Shown one piece after another: positions 53,540 to 64,000 of a stretch of 64,000 nt of DNA. The translations under genes were made by a program, and so were the position numbers. The DNA comes from Erodium maritimum. Lineage: Eukaryota > Streptophyta > Magnoliopsida > Geraniales > Geraniaceae. Position 1 is the stretch's first letter; each line of letters starts with the position of its first letter. The stretch spans positions 52,469,039 to 52,533,038 of the forward strand of contig OY997590.1 in assembly GCA_963921825.1 (NCBI GenBank). The letters run 5' to 3'. The notes beneath the pieces were generated by a model. It saw only the letters and a program-made list of their open reading frames with translations. It did no database searches and was not told the origin of the DNA.

Positions 53540-54336
53540 CCGAAAAACTGAATGCCCATAAGTATTGAGGGAAGAGTCGATGTCTACGATATGATGCTTG
53601 ATATGCTGGTCCCAGGGGTGACCCCATTCAGTTTGGATTAACTGGTCACATTAGGGTGGCCAATTCAATTATTCTCGAACTAGAATTGTCGTGGTCCTAG
53701 TCTAATGTCATCCACTTGGAGCTTAAAAAGGATGGGCGGATGATCGAATGTTGAATACCCCATGTTATGGAGGCAGGCTTGGAAAAAATCGACCCTACAC
53801 ACGAGGGGATAAAAATACCTTATCCAGTCTAAACTTCATTCGATGTTGCGGGTCATGACCTTTAGTCCAGGTGAATTGATAATCAGTAAGGGAACTTCTT
53901 CAACCCCTATGTCCGAGATCGCATGTTGAAAGCCTTGGTGAAGCATCATCGGGTATGGCAACCCACCTTATTTTTCTGAAGGGTGGAGAATACCATTAAA
54001 GCCCTCCATCAAAATCCATTTCGGAGCTGCCTGAACCTGAGCCAACTAAAGGAGAAGTTTCCATGTACATTGGCGATGCTCCCTAACTAGTTCCCCATAT
54101 ATGCCCGTAAAAAGAAATGGTCCGTCTTGTTCAACCCAAACATCAACATCGATATGTGACTGATGTTCAGCCAACATTTTGACCTTAGATCTTTCCAACA
54201 TTTCTCGCTTCAACATGGCGAGTTTGAGTAAGAAAGACGATGCTCGGCTTCAATCTAGAGATGAGATCCTTTAACTGACGAAAATTGTGATCCGAGCCAA
54301 GACCTTGACAGTTCTAGGCGAGTATTTGAGTCATGA
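53540..54336 (-). pseudogene. LINE endonuclease N-terminal part
   Basis: Minus ATG at 54336 starts MTQILA (Trp to stop) NCQGLGSDHNFRQLKDLISR, LKPSIVFLTQTRHVEARNVG, matching the WNCRGLG start of plant LINE endonucleases; the catalytic E of ET is Q-T here. Downstream GDFN-like and SDH blocks are degenerate (GGL near 54000; 'SDHRP'-type words near 53740). Confidence 0.7.
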
Positions 54337-54368
54337 TGAAGGTTGCAAGCAAACCATAATAGACGAGC

Positions 54369-57300
54369 TGTAAAACCCGCTTATTTTAAAAAGGGGTATT
54401 CTTTTGCAATTAGAACCGTCGGGTTAGGTTTGCGCAATAAGTGGTCTTTGTGAAAAAAAAGGGCTTTAGAGCCAGCTGGTCGGGCCGGGCCCAGTTTTAG
54501 AACCAGCCCAGTAGAGCTGTGCCAGGCCCAACCGCAAGAGAGGCCCAAACCCATGGGTATTTATACCCATTTTTTAGGGTTTGAGAGGCATTTCTGCCTC
54601 TCCTTCTTCGTGTGCAGCCGTCCCCTATTCTGACCTCACTTCTCTCTCTCTTCACGCCTTCGCCGGCCGTCCATCTCCGGCCACCGCTTACCCCCCTCTG
54701 TTCCGGCCGCCACTCCCTCACCGAGCCCCTCCATCTCCGACTCCGTTACCCTCTCTTCCTTCTCCGTCAGACCTCGCCACCGAGCCCCGTCTTCTCCTCT
54801 GTCCAACCGCGACGGCCACCACCCCCGTCTTCTCCAGCTCACGTCGCCGCCGCCGTTGGCCGAACCCCTCCCTCTCACCCGCGCCGGAATCGACGTCTCC
54901 GACCTAAAGGGGCCTCTCCCTTCCCTCTCCGTCCAGCCACCGCGCCACCACCAAGCCCGTCTCTTCCTCTCCCTCGATCGTCCACGCCGGTGCTGCCCCG
55001 CCACCGGAAAGACTTGCAGAACCGGTAGCACCGTAGCTCCGTCGAGACCCCATCGTCCGTCCAGATTTGACACGGGCGCGAAGCCGCCGTGTCCCACCGA
55101 ATTCGGCCACGCCACCGTCCCTTTCTCTACGGTTAGGCCCCGGCCGACGCCGCCCTCGCCGGCGGCCGACCGGTTCGAAACCGAACCCTTTTTTCCCGTT
55201 TTCTTTTTTCTGTTGAATATGGGTTTTGGTGGAACAAATCCTTGTATCTGTTGGGTTGTTCGAAACGGACTTGAACCGAGAAACTTGTTAAAAGAAAATT
55301 AAGCATTAAACGAGTTTGGATTTAAAAGTTAATTTTGTGTTTTGGGACTGAAAACGTAGATCTGTGGGTTGGATTTAAATGGAATCAAAATCAAAAATTT
55401 GAAAAGAAAAGGGTATTAAATTGAAAAATCAGTCTTAAGAAAAGGAAAAGAAAACGGTTTAAATGGAAAAGATAGGGTTGTAAAATGGTGTAAATCGGAA
55501 ATTGTAAAGAAGAACGACAAAATATAAGATATCGTTAATTTTGTTTCTTACGTTTTTCGAATCTGTTTAAATGTGAACAAAAAGGGGTTAAGTTGAGTTT
55601 TACATTGAAAATCATATTCGAAACAAAAGTTCGATTTCGCTGTTCGAACGTAAAATGGTTATCGTTAAAACTAGGTCGGGTTAAGTTTAGCGGGTTTTAA
55701 AACGAAAGTCGATTGTTAAGATTAGACTCGAGTTCAGATTAAATCGAAAAGGGGAAACGAAGCCGATCGACTTTATATGGGTCTTGGACCAAATTATCGA
55801 CCTTGGAAACGAGCAGAAGGAAATCGTTTGTTTTGAAATCAAAGTCGGAATTAATTAAAGCAAGGAGTTTCAAAGACGGGTTAAGATAAAAAGGGTTTTT
55901 TAACTGGGCTTAGATCAAATCTGAGTTCGGGCACGGGTGCTCGACCCCGATCCGTCGTAACCCTACTGTTAGCCCGCTCGAGTGTAAACGACAACTGTCG
56001 AATTTAAACTGGACAAGTCGTAGCTGTTAACTTAACGGCGGAACCGTTATTAATTTGGGTGTTGAGTTATTTAATTTCGGCCTGTTCGTACTAGTTTAAA
56101 AGTGAGTTAAATCTGTGTTCTTTTAGATCGTGCTGCGGACCGAGGCAAAGGGAGGCTCGGCGAGTGAATGCGATCATCTCGGGTTTAGTGGAGCGCTTTT
56201 GGATTTGTTTACGAGGTATGGAAAAGTAGCCGGATCTCGGCCCTGACTAGGGAAAGTTAACTGTAGAATTACATGTGGCACCGGGGTGTCGTGGGTTATC
56301 TAGGTTATCGAATATTAGAAAAGCATGATACGGGAACGTAGCGAATACTGGAATGCATGTGACACTTAGTAGTGTCGTAGGAGCAGAGAACTTAGCGTTA
56401 GTAGGATTACTGGAGGCATATGACCATGCCCGGAGGTTGTTTGTGAAACTAGTGATCTTAGGACTGTTGGAGGCATCGATTATGCCGGAGGTTGTTGTGC
56501 GTTAAGTGTTGTCGAGTTTGGGTGGCCTTGAAAGCCCGTGTTATTTATTGTTGAGTTGGGTGGCCTTGAGAGCCCGTGTTATTTATTGTCGAGTTTGGGT
56601 GGCCTTGAGAGCCCGTGTTATTTGTTGTTGAGTTGGGTGGCCTTGAGAGCCCGTGTTAGTTATTGTCAAGTTTGGGTGGCCTTGAGAGCCCGTGTTATTT
56701 ATTGCTGAGTCTTGGGTGGCCTTGAGAGCCCATGTTGTCGTTTCAGTGTTTTGGGTGGTCGTGAGTCCCCGTGGGGTTGTGAACCCGTACTTTATCGTTG
56801 GTGTCTTGGGTGGCCATGAGGGCCCGTAGGGTCGTTGAACCTGTGTTTGGTTGTCGGTGTTTTGTTGGCCTTGAGTGCCTGTGGAGTTGTCACCGGTGTC
56901 GTTACTGTCTGTTTGAACTTGTTTGTGATTGTGATTGGTTACTTGATACTGGTGGAGGTTGTGTGGTGTAGCTAGCCTCCCGATTGGGATCGGGAGAAGC
57001 GGAGGGGTTGTGGGCTAGCTCCCCGACTGGGATCGGGGGAAGGACGCGCGGGTGTGGCTAACCACCCGACTGGGATCAGGAGAAGCGGAGAGGTTGTGGG
57101 TTAGCCTCCCGACCGGGATCGGGAGAAGTTGCGCGACAGGTCGACCGCCTGACCACGTCTATGATCGGTAAAGGGCGAGAGACAGAGATTGGTTACTGAG
57201 CAGCCGGTTTGCGATCCTTTGTGATCTTGTTTGGTATTGTGTGGTCGTCAGTCGTGTCTTGGAGGAGGTCGTCAATCGTAGTGTGGGGTCTACATAACGT

Positions 57301-57707
57301 GTCCGAGTGTTGAGTCGGTTGAGGAAAGTACTGGTCGTGTGTGTGTCTTTTGAGTCGTTGTGGTGTTACCGGCATTGTCTGCTAATTATGCCGTAGTCAG
57401 TCTGTTATCCGTGGTGGTGAGCGAACACTCACCCCTAGCTGCTTTTCCTACAGGTACTGTTCGTGGGACGGACTAGGTGAGCCCTTGAAGTTCATGGAGC
57501 TTGGAGCGGAGTCTTGTCTTTACTTTTGTTGAGTCTAGTGACGGATGTGTACCTTGTCCACTTGTTGGGACGTTTTTGTATTGTAAATACTACCATTATT
57601 TTGGAAAATAAGTGGAATTGTCAAAGCTTTATTCAAAACAGGTTTTAAGTATTCATGTTTTAAAAGTTCGCGTCCCGAGTTCAATTCGCTGAAATTGGGG
57701 CGTGACA
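54369..57707 (+). repeat. 5' LTR (3339 bp) of the deleted Tekay-like element
   Basis: Starts tgtaaaacccgcttattt and ends gaaattggggcgtgaca. A TATA-like tatttata at 54559-54566 precedes a CT-rich leader-like stretch. 56510-56750 holds a 39-bp array (gggtggccttgagagcccgt), and 56980-57140 has four units with cccgactgggatcggg. Proline/serine-rich frames at 54581-55302 are low-complexity. Confidence 0.93.
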
Positions 57708-57709
57708 GC

Positions 57710-57722
57710 TTGGTATTAGAGC
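57710..57722 (+). promoter_or_regulatory. Primer-binding site, mutated tRNA-iMet type
   Basis: ttggtattagagc sits two bases after the LTR; one base differs from the ttggtatcagagc seen in the element at 19362-33233. Confidence 0.88.
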
Positions 57723-59078
57723 TCGAGGTTTCACACCTTGGACTGTCCGTCAATTAGTTGGGACATTCGAGTCGGTAGAGTCCCGTCGTACGTTGGGTAC
57801 GTAGGTCGGGAACCGTGTGTAAACCCTTAATGTCTTGAGTTTTGTTTTGTCTGTGTGTATGTGCAGTACGGGGTTACTGGCATACCGTTTGTGTGTGCTG
57901 CGTGAAACGTTTTTAAGCTGTCGCGGGTCGACTCAGGAGCGCTCCTGTAGTCGAACGTGACGGTGCTGATGTCAAGTCGGTACAACGTAGTTCGGGGACG
58001 CCTGGACCGGGTTGTAACCGCGTGATGTCAAGTACGAGGTTTTAAAAATAAAGTGGAGAAAGTTTTTAAAAAAATTGGTTGGCCCAGTGGGCGGGTCTTG
58101 ATTCTGTTTGACGCCGTGGGCGTTTGTGTTTGACCTTGATTGGCCCTGTGGGCGTATGTTTGATTTTGGTTGGCCCGGTGGGCAAGGTTCGTCTTTGGTT
58201 GGCCGGTGAGCGGCGGTCGTGTGATTGTGTTGTTTTTGGCCGTGTTGGCTTGTGTTTGAGGTCGATCTTGATTTACCGTAACTGTGTTATGTGTTTGGTG
58301 GTCGTTGTCTGCGACGTACTTGTGTACGGGTTGCTATTAGCCGGGAAAGTTACGAATACCCTAGGGTAGACATAGCGGGTGTAAGTAGGGCGAAATCTTT
58401 ACCGCTACATTATCGGGGTCACTGGTTTGGCCCGGTAGGTGGTTTGGGACGTTTTAGTTGCCGGCCCGGTAAGGGGTCCGGTAGGTATTAGGCGCCGGCC
58501 CGGTAAGGGGCCCGGAAGGTTTTGGGTTCCGGCCCGGTAGGGGGCACGGCCCGGCCAGGTTACCGGCCCGGAGAGTGGCATGGCAGGGGTCGTGTACCGG
58601 CCTGGTCCAGTGAGCCGTTCTCAACTTTTGATGGTTGTTTCGTTGTACGGTTAGGCTTGTGGTTGTGTGACTCGGTTCTTGTTCGTGCGGTCGAGCGTTG
58701 GTTTTATGGGCTTGTGTTCGCGGTTATGGGTTGTAGGGGCCGTAGGCCTAGTGTACGGTTGGACTGTTGTTGAGTTTTACGCTTACGTATTAGTGTACTT
58801 AAGGCCTTAATAACGCGAGCAGTGGTGTTTTACTGAATCGAGGACGTTATTTCCCGTGTCAAGGTTCATCTTACGTGAGTGAGTACTAAGTTGTTGATAG
58901 CGTGAACGGTGTGACGTTTGGCATCCGGTTTGGAGGTAGTGGTTTGCCCTGGCTAGATCGGTAAGTCTTCAGTGCGTTACTAGTATGCCATAATCGAACG
59001 GGTGTCCGTGGAGGTGAGCATAACGCTCATCCCCTTTACTACTTTCCCGCAAGGGACGAGTAGCGAACACTGGTTTGG
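57723..59078 (+). other. Leader with tandem repeats, no gag
   Basis: 58075-58210 has repeated ggttggcccagtgggcg words. 58460-58590 has units sharing ccggcccggtaaggggccc. At 58975-59060 the sequence ctagtatgcc... and gctcatcccctttactactt closely resembles the R region of the solo LTR at about 14590-14670, so an LTR fragment lies where gag should begin. No gag motif is found. Confidence 0.65.
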
Positions 59079-60241
59079 TTGCGGAAAGTTACAAGTAAAT
59101 GCCTAGAGAACCGTGTGAGGGTTACACTAGAACTTACCAGGGTGACTAATGGAGTGGGTGTTCGTCTTCCGATTTTGGGCGTCAGTTTCATTGGATGCCG
59201 GGATATCACACTCGTTTGTTCGTCGAGTTGTGCTGAGAGGTTGGGGCTGAGTTTAGAGTCGTTGAGTCCACCCCTGCATCTGGACACGCCGGTTGGGGGT
59301 GGTGTGTTGTTGACTAGGGTCGGTCGTGCCTGCGGAGGTAGAGAAGCGAACCGATCTAGGAAGTTCGAGAGAGGGCTCAAGAGCCCTGATGCGGGATCGA
59401 GTCCTCACCCCGAGGATTCGGGTATATTCGGAGTTGATAGACACGACGACAGTAGTGGAGCGAGGTCTTAGAGAGACCGCGAGGGTCCGTGAGTTTTAGC
59501 AGCGACTGAGCTTGTGCGTGTATCCGTGGGAAGGATACCTACGAAATGACCGCCTTGACGTGATCCTGGGAATGGATTGGCGAGCGAAGTACCAAGTCAT
59601 TATCGACTGTTACAGGTGACGAGTGACGGTGTCAACAGGCAACACGAGAAGGTTCGTGTGTTCCGGGCAGTAGGAGCGGAGTTTCTCCTGTCGGCTTGTC
59701 TGCAGTAAAGGAAGTATCGGCCGAGCAGAGCCGAGAATTACCACGAGTGGCGTGCGAGTTCCCCAAGGTCTTCCCTAAGGAATTGAGCGGATTGCCACCA
59801 GTTCGTGAGGAGGAGTTCGGGATTGACCTGGTGTCGGGAACGGCAGCGATATCGATGGCGCCTTACCGGTTCGCGCCAGCCGAGTTGACCGAGCTGAAGA
59901 GTCAGCTCGAGGAACTTCGGGAGAAGGGGTTTATTCGTCCGAGCACATCGCCGTGGGGAGCGCCAGCACTCTTCGTGAAGAAGAAGAGTGGAGAGCTTCG
60001 GATGTGCATGGACTACCGGAAACTGAACCGGGTTACGGTGAATGACCGATACCTGATGCCGAAAATTGATGACCTGTTCTACCAGTTGAGAGGTTCGACG
60101 TATTTCTCGAAGATCGACATGCGATCCGGATACTACCAGTTGCGGGTCCGAGAGGGGGACGTCGCAAGGACTGCATTCCGGACATGCTATGAACATTTCG
60201 AGTTCTGGGTGATGACTCTGAACTACCGAACGCACCTGTAG
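59079..60241 (+). pseudogene. Protease and RT N-terminal relic
   Basis: 59210-59330 reads [20 protein letters not shown] and TPVGGGVLLTRVGRAC, the region after the protease active site, but the DTGAS block itself is scrambled. LGMDWRAKYQVIIDC-like sequence follows at about 59560-59620. The frame 59696-60241 is [42 protein letters not shown] and [20 protein letters not shown]. It breaks off at about 60210, just before the catalytic FVDD, which is absent. Confidence 0.85.
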
Positions 60242-61262
60242 CGTTCTTGGACCTGATGAACAGTATATTCCGGCTGTTCTTAAATCAGTTTGTGGTGGGG
60301 TTTTGCGGACGACCAGGATCCGGGAGATAGTTGTCGGCGGTACAGACGTCGAGGGCTGGGATCGTTGTACTAATTGGGAGTTACGGTATCGTGGAGATTT
60401 GTACTTACCGCGTGACAGCGGAGGCGACGAGCTACGAGAGTCGCACCGTTCGCGTCTAATAGTGCACGTGAATAGCACTAAGAGGAGCGCGACACCAGGT
60501 GGCATGTCTAGTGGAGCGGGATGCGGAGAGCGGTCGCGGAGTTAGTATCGCGATGCCTCATCCGTCGGCAGGTGAGAGCCGAACAACAGCGTCCCGCTGG
60601 TTTATTGCAGCCGTTGCGGGTTGCACAATGGAAATGGGGGCACGTCACGATGGGTTTCATGAGCAATTAGACGAGTTCGCCTACAACAACAGCTTTCAGG
60701 CCAGTATCATGATGGCACCGTTTGAAGCGTTGTATGGTAGGTCGTGTCGATCGCCCGTGTGCTGGGCAGAAGTGCGAAATAAGAGGTTACTGGGTCTAGA
60801 ACTGGACCGAGAGACAGCTGAGTCGGTCGTGCCAAACGTGAGCGGTTGAAGACCACGCAGAGTCAGCAGGAGTTATGCTGACTGACGGTGCCGACATCTC
60901 GAGTCAGAAATCAGTGGTCATGTATCCCGGGAGGTGAGTCCGAAGGATGGACTAATGCGTTTCAACCACGGCGGAGGCGGGTTAGCCCCGCGGTGTATCG
61001 GGCCTTTCGAGGTCTTGAGTACGTCTCGGAGTGGGCATATGTCGAGGTAACGGGTGATGTCCCGTGTAAGGAGAAACCGATGTGGGAAAGGGATCCACGA
61101 GAGCAGGTCCTGCGCGGAAAGTTTATCCGCTTAGAGCTGGTGTTGCGGCGACACCACGAGGCCGAGTCGACTTGGGAACGCTAGGACGAGGTTCGCGCGA
61201 AGTACCCCGCCGGTTAGACTCCTGGCGTGCGTTGTTCTAAATTTCGCGGACGAAATTCCTTT
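60242..61262 (+). pseudogene. Integrase and chromodomain remnants
   Basis: After a junction at about 60300-60340 the sequence jumps to the integrase zinc-binding part (ELRYRGDLYLPRDSGGDELR, ESHRSRLIVH; CLIRRQVRAE-like words), then directly to EFAYNNSFQASIMMAPFEAL and YGRSCRSPVCWAEVRNKRLL (about 60675-60800), skipping the DDE core. A chromodomain remnant (VLRGKFIRLELVLRRHHEAE, STWER) lies at about 61105-61184. RT C-terminus, RNase H and catalytic core are deleted. Confidence 0.82.
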
Positions 61263-61274
61263 AAGGAGGGTAGA
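61263..61274 (+). promoter_or_regulatory. Polypurine tract
   Basis: aaggagggtaga directly precedes the 3' LTR. Confidence 0.8.
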
Positions 61275-61275
61275 C

Positions 61276-63787
61276 TGTAAAACCCGCTTATTTTAAAAAG
61301 GGGTATTCTTTTGCAATTAGAACCGTCGGGTTAGGTTTGCGCAATAAGTGGTCTTTGTGAAAAAAAAAGGGCTTTAGGGCCAGCTGGTCGGGCCGGGCCC
61401 AGTTTTAGAACCAGCCCAGCAGAGCTGTGCCAGGCCCAACCGCAAGAGAGGCCCAAACCCATGGGTATTTATACCCATTTTTTAGGGTTTGAGAGGCATT
61501 TCTGCCTCTCCTTCTTCGTGTGCAGCCGTCCCCTATCCCGACCTCACTTCTCTCTCTCTTCACGCTTTCGCCGGCCGTCCATCTCCGGCCACCGCTTACC
61601 CCCCTTTGTTCCGGCCGCCACTTCCTCACCGAGCCCCTCCATCTCCGACTCCGTTCCCCTCTCTTCCTTCTCCGTCAGACCTCGCCACCGAGCCCCGTCT
61701 TCTCCTCTGTCCAACCACGACGGCCACCGCCCCCGTCTTCTCCCGCTCACGTCGCCGCCGCCGTTGGCCGAACCCCTCCCTCTCACCCGCGCCGGAATCG
61801 ACGTCTCCGACCTAAAGGGGCCTCTCCCTTCCCTCTCCGTCCAGCCACCGCGCCACCACCAAGCCCGTCTCTTCCTCTCCCTCGATCGTCCACGCCGGTG
61901 CTGCCCCGCCACCGGAAAGACTTGCAGAACCGGGAGCACCGTAGCTTCGTCAAGACCCCACCGTCCGTCCAGATCTGACACGGGCGCGAAGCCGCCGTGT
62001 CCCGCCGAATTCGGCCACGCCACCGTCCCTTTCTCTACGGTTAGGCCCCGGCCGACGCCGCCCTCGCCGGCTGCCGACCGGTTCGAAAGCGAACCCTTTT
62101 TTCCCGTTTTCTTTTTTCTGTTGAATATGGGTTTTGTTGGAACAAATCCTTGTATCTGTTGGGTTGTTCGAAACGGACTTGAACCGAGAAACTTGTTAAA
62201 AGAAAATTAAACATTAAACGAGTTTGGATTTAAAAGTTAATTTTGTGTTTTGGGACTGAAAACGTGGATCTGTGGGTTGGATTTAAATGGAATCAAAATC
62301 CAGAATTTGAAAAGAAAAGGGTATTAAATTGAAAAATCAGTCTTAAGAAAAGGAAAAGAAAACGGTTTAAATGGAAAAGATAGGGTTGTAAAATATTAGG
62401 AAAGCATGATACGGGAACGTAGCGAATACTGGAATGCATGTGACACTTAGTAGTGTCGTAGGAGCAGAGAACTTAGCGTTAGTAGGATTACTGGAGGCAT
62501 ATGACCATGCCCGGAGGTTGTTTGTGAAACTAGTGATCTTAGGACTGTTGGAGGCATCGATTATGCCGGAGGTTGTTGTGCGTTAAGTGTTGTCGAGTTG
62601 GGTGGCCTTGAAAGCCCGTGTTATTTATTGTTGAGTTGGGTGGCCTTGAGAGCCCGTGTTATTTATTGTCGAGTTTGGGTGGCCTTGAGAGCCCGTGTTA
62701 TTTGTTGTTGAGTTGGGTGGCCTTGAGAGCCCGTGTTAGTTATTGTCAAGTTTGGGTGGCCTTGAGAGCCCGTGTTATTTATTGCTGAGTCTTGGGTGGC
62801 CTTGAGAGCCCGTGTTGTCGTTTCGGTGTTTTGGGTGGCCGTGAGTGCCCGTGGGGTTGTGAACCCGTAGTTTATCGTTGGTGTCTTGGGTGGCCATGAG
62901 GGCCCGTAGGGTCGTTGAACCTGTGTTTGGTTGTCGGTGTTTTGTTGGCCTTGAGTGTCTGTGGAGTTGTCACCGGTGTCGTTACTGTCTGTTTGAACTT
63001 GTTTGTGATTGTGATTGGTTACTTGATACTGGTGGGGGTTGTGTGGTGTAGCTGGCCTCCCGACTGGGATCGGGAGAAGCGGAGGGGTTGTGGGCTAGCT
63101 CCCCGACTGGGATCGGGGGAAGGACGTGCGGGTGTGGCTAACCACCCGACTGGGATCGGGTGAAGTGGAGAGGTTGTGGGTTAGCCTCCCGACCGGGATC
63201 GGGAGAAGTTGCGCGACAGGTTGACCGCCTGACCACGTCTATGATCGGTAAAGGGCGAGAGACAGAGATTGGTTACTGAGCAGCCGGTTTGCGATCCTTT
63301 GTGATCTTGTTTGGTATTGTGTGGTCGTCAGTCGTGTCTTGGAGGAGGTCGTCAATCGTAGTGTGGGGTCTACATAACGTGTCCGAGTGTTGAGTCGGTT
63401 GAGGAAAGTACTGGTCGTGTGTGTGTCTTTTGAGTCGTTGTGGTGTTACCGGCATTGTCTGCTAATTATGCCGTAGTCAGTCTGTTATCCGTGGTGGTGA
63501 GCGAACGCTCACCCCTAGCTGCTTTTCCTACAGGTACTGTTCGTGGGACGGACTAGGTGAGCCCTTGAAGTTCATGGAGCTTGGAGCGGAGTCTGGTCTT
63601 TACTTTTGTTGAGTCTAGTGACGGATGTGTACCTTGTCCACTTGTTGGGACGTTTTTGTATTGTAAATACTACCATTATTTTGGAAAATAAGTGGAATTG
63701 TCAAAGCTTTATTCAAAACAGGTTTTAAGTATTCATGTTTTAAAAGTTCGCGTCCCGAGTTCAATTCGCTGAAATTGGGGCGTGACA
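61276..63787 (+). repeat. 3' LTR (2512 bp) with an 827-bp deletion
   Basis: It matches the 5' LTR with about half a dozen differences in the first 300 bp by eye. At 62390-62400 the text jumps from gggttgtaaaat to attaggaaagcatgata. The 5' copy has about 827 more bases there (55487-56313), which accounts exactly for the length difference. A 249-codon serine/proline-rich frame (61461-62210) is broken by a TGA in the 5' copy and is probably not a gene. Confidence 0.93.
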
Positions 63788-64000
63788 CGAGCACAACGAA
63801 TAAGAAACTTATAGAGGAAAAGGTGCGCGTACCCGATTAAGGAGGTATTGCAGTGGTGAGAACGGCCAGAGGTCCAAATGCAGATGGATGGGGATAGTGG
63901 ATCGGAGCAAGCAGCAATCGGAGAAGACCCGGCGAGCCGTCGTGATTGGTGAAAAATCCCTAAGGTTTACGGGACAGTCTCTTAGACGTAGCCTTTTATT
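63788..64000 (-). other. Continuation of the minus-strand LINE upstream of ORF2
   Basis: Once the Tekay-like element and one cgagc copy are removed, this joins 54363 and lies a few tens of bases upstream of the LINE ORF2 start. It would be the inter-ORF region or the end of ORF1; I see no diagnostic motif. Confidence 0.45.

Larger units (their letters stand above)
50777..54336 (-). mobile_element. LINE ORF2 region, minus strand
   Basis: All ORF2 domains appear in order on the minus strand: endonuclease (54336 to about 53540), RT (53367-52218), zf-RVT (51806-51252) and RNase H (51119-50777). It is a different LINE family from the one at 3260-7815, because it carries an RNase H domain. Upstream, a Tekay-like element inserted at 54369, and LINE sequence resumes at 63788. 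Confidence 0.85.
54369..63787 (+). mobile_element. Internally deleted Tekay-like chromovirus, plus strand
   Basis: LTRs at 54369-57707 and 61276-63787 are direct repeats that differ by few substitutions and one 827-bp deletion in the 3' copy. A perfect 5-bp duplication cgagc flanks the unit (54364-54368, 63788-63792). The primer site and polypurine tract are in place. The internal region is only 3.6 kb: gag, RT C-terminus, RNase H and most of integrase are missing, while pieces of protease, RT and chromodomain remain. Such a copy depends on a helper. The R-U5 ends resemble those of the element at 19362-33233. Confidence 0.92.

Noticed and set aside
61461..62210. 249-codon serine/proline-rich ORF
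   Set aside because: It lies in U3/R-like LTR sequence, starts at a TATA-like palindrome, is low-complexity, and is broken by TGA in the partner LTR.
1..64000. A novel multi-gene system (defence, biosynthesis or similar)
   Set aside because: Nearly all coding content is attributable to known transposable-element families; the single intact host-like gene stands alone.

Overview
The window is nuclear DNA of a flowering plant, most likely a eudicot, from a repeat-dominated region. The evidence is plant L1-type LINEs, Ty3/gypsy chromoviruses with tRNA-iMet primer sites, a Ty1/copia relic, long-TIR elements with 9-bp target duplications, a PIF/Harbinger derivative with Myb-like ORFs, an exon of a plant DUF1218 gene and an apparently intact NIMIN2-like gene. 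I see no bacterial, organellar or CRISPR-type content. Almost every element ORF is broken by stops or frameshifts.

Layout from left to right. 1-1635: minus-strand RRM-type LINE ORF1 relic against a plus-strand LINE RNase H tail. 1684-2562: one arm of an AT-rich foldback family, then a GC-rich foldback MITE. About 3260-7815: plus-strand LINE (endonuclease, RT, zf-RVT, A-tail). 7974-8369: foldback MITE with a perfect 9-bp duplication. 8667-18936: inverted-repeat pair enclosing a DUF1218 exon (a possible Pack-MULE). It was later invaded by a short-LTR chromovirus (9587-17875), itself split in RT by a 2.5-kb solo LTR (12397-14921), and by a palindromic MITE carrying heat-shock-element-like sequence (18471-18793). 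19362-33233: minus-strand Tekay-like chromovirus with 2.9-kb LTRs and duplication ggatg, whose integrase is split by another solo LTR (23238-25308).

33239-37904 holds unrecognised minus-strand coding relics, a (GA)n tract, an snRNA-type promoter motif, a foldback MITE and DUF4283/CCHC relics. 37905-45190 is a copia element with duplication gtgaa. It has three LTRs in + - + order, and its 3' half is a roughly 2-kb-arm palindrome around a 59-bp LTR-derived loop. This is the most unusual structure in the window. 45821-46968 is a 1.15-kb foldback element. 47053-49459 is a PIF/Harbinger derivative (TSD tta) with two Myb-like ORF1 relics and no transposase. 50073-50441 is the only intact-looking host gene (NIMIN2-like, possible regulator of salicylate/NPR1 signalling). 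50777-54336 is a minus-strand LINE ORF2, interrupted upstream by a deleted Tekay-like element (54369-63787, duplication cgagc). The LINE continues to the window end.

The elements act as layered insertions, not a pathway: chromovirus within TIR element, solo LTR within chromovirus, solo LTR within Tekay, copia within a DUF4283 relic, and Tekay within LINE. The four long Tekay-type LTR families share terminal motifs, and two share a 39-bp tandem array. I found no convincing new multi-gene system. The strongest leads are the copia palindrome, the heat-shock-element-bearing foldback MITE and the possible gene-capturing TIR element.
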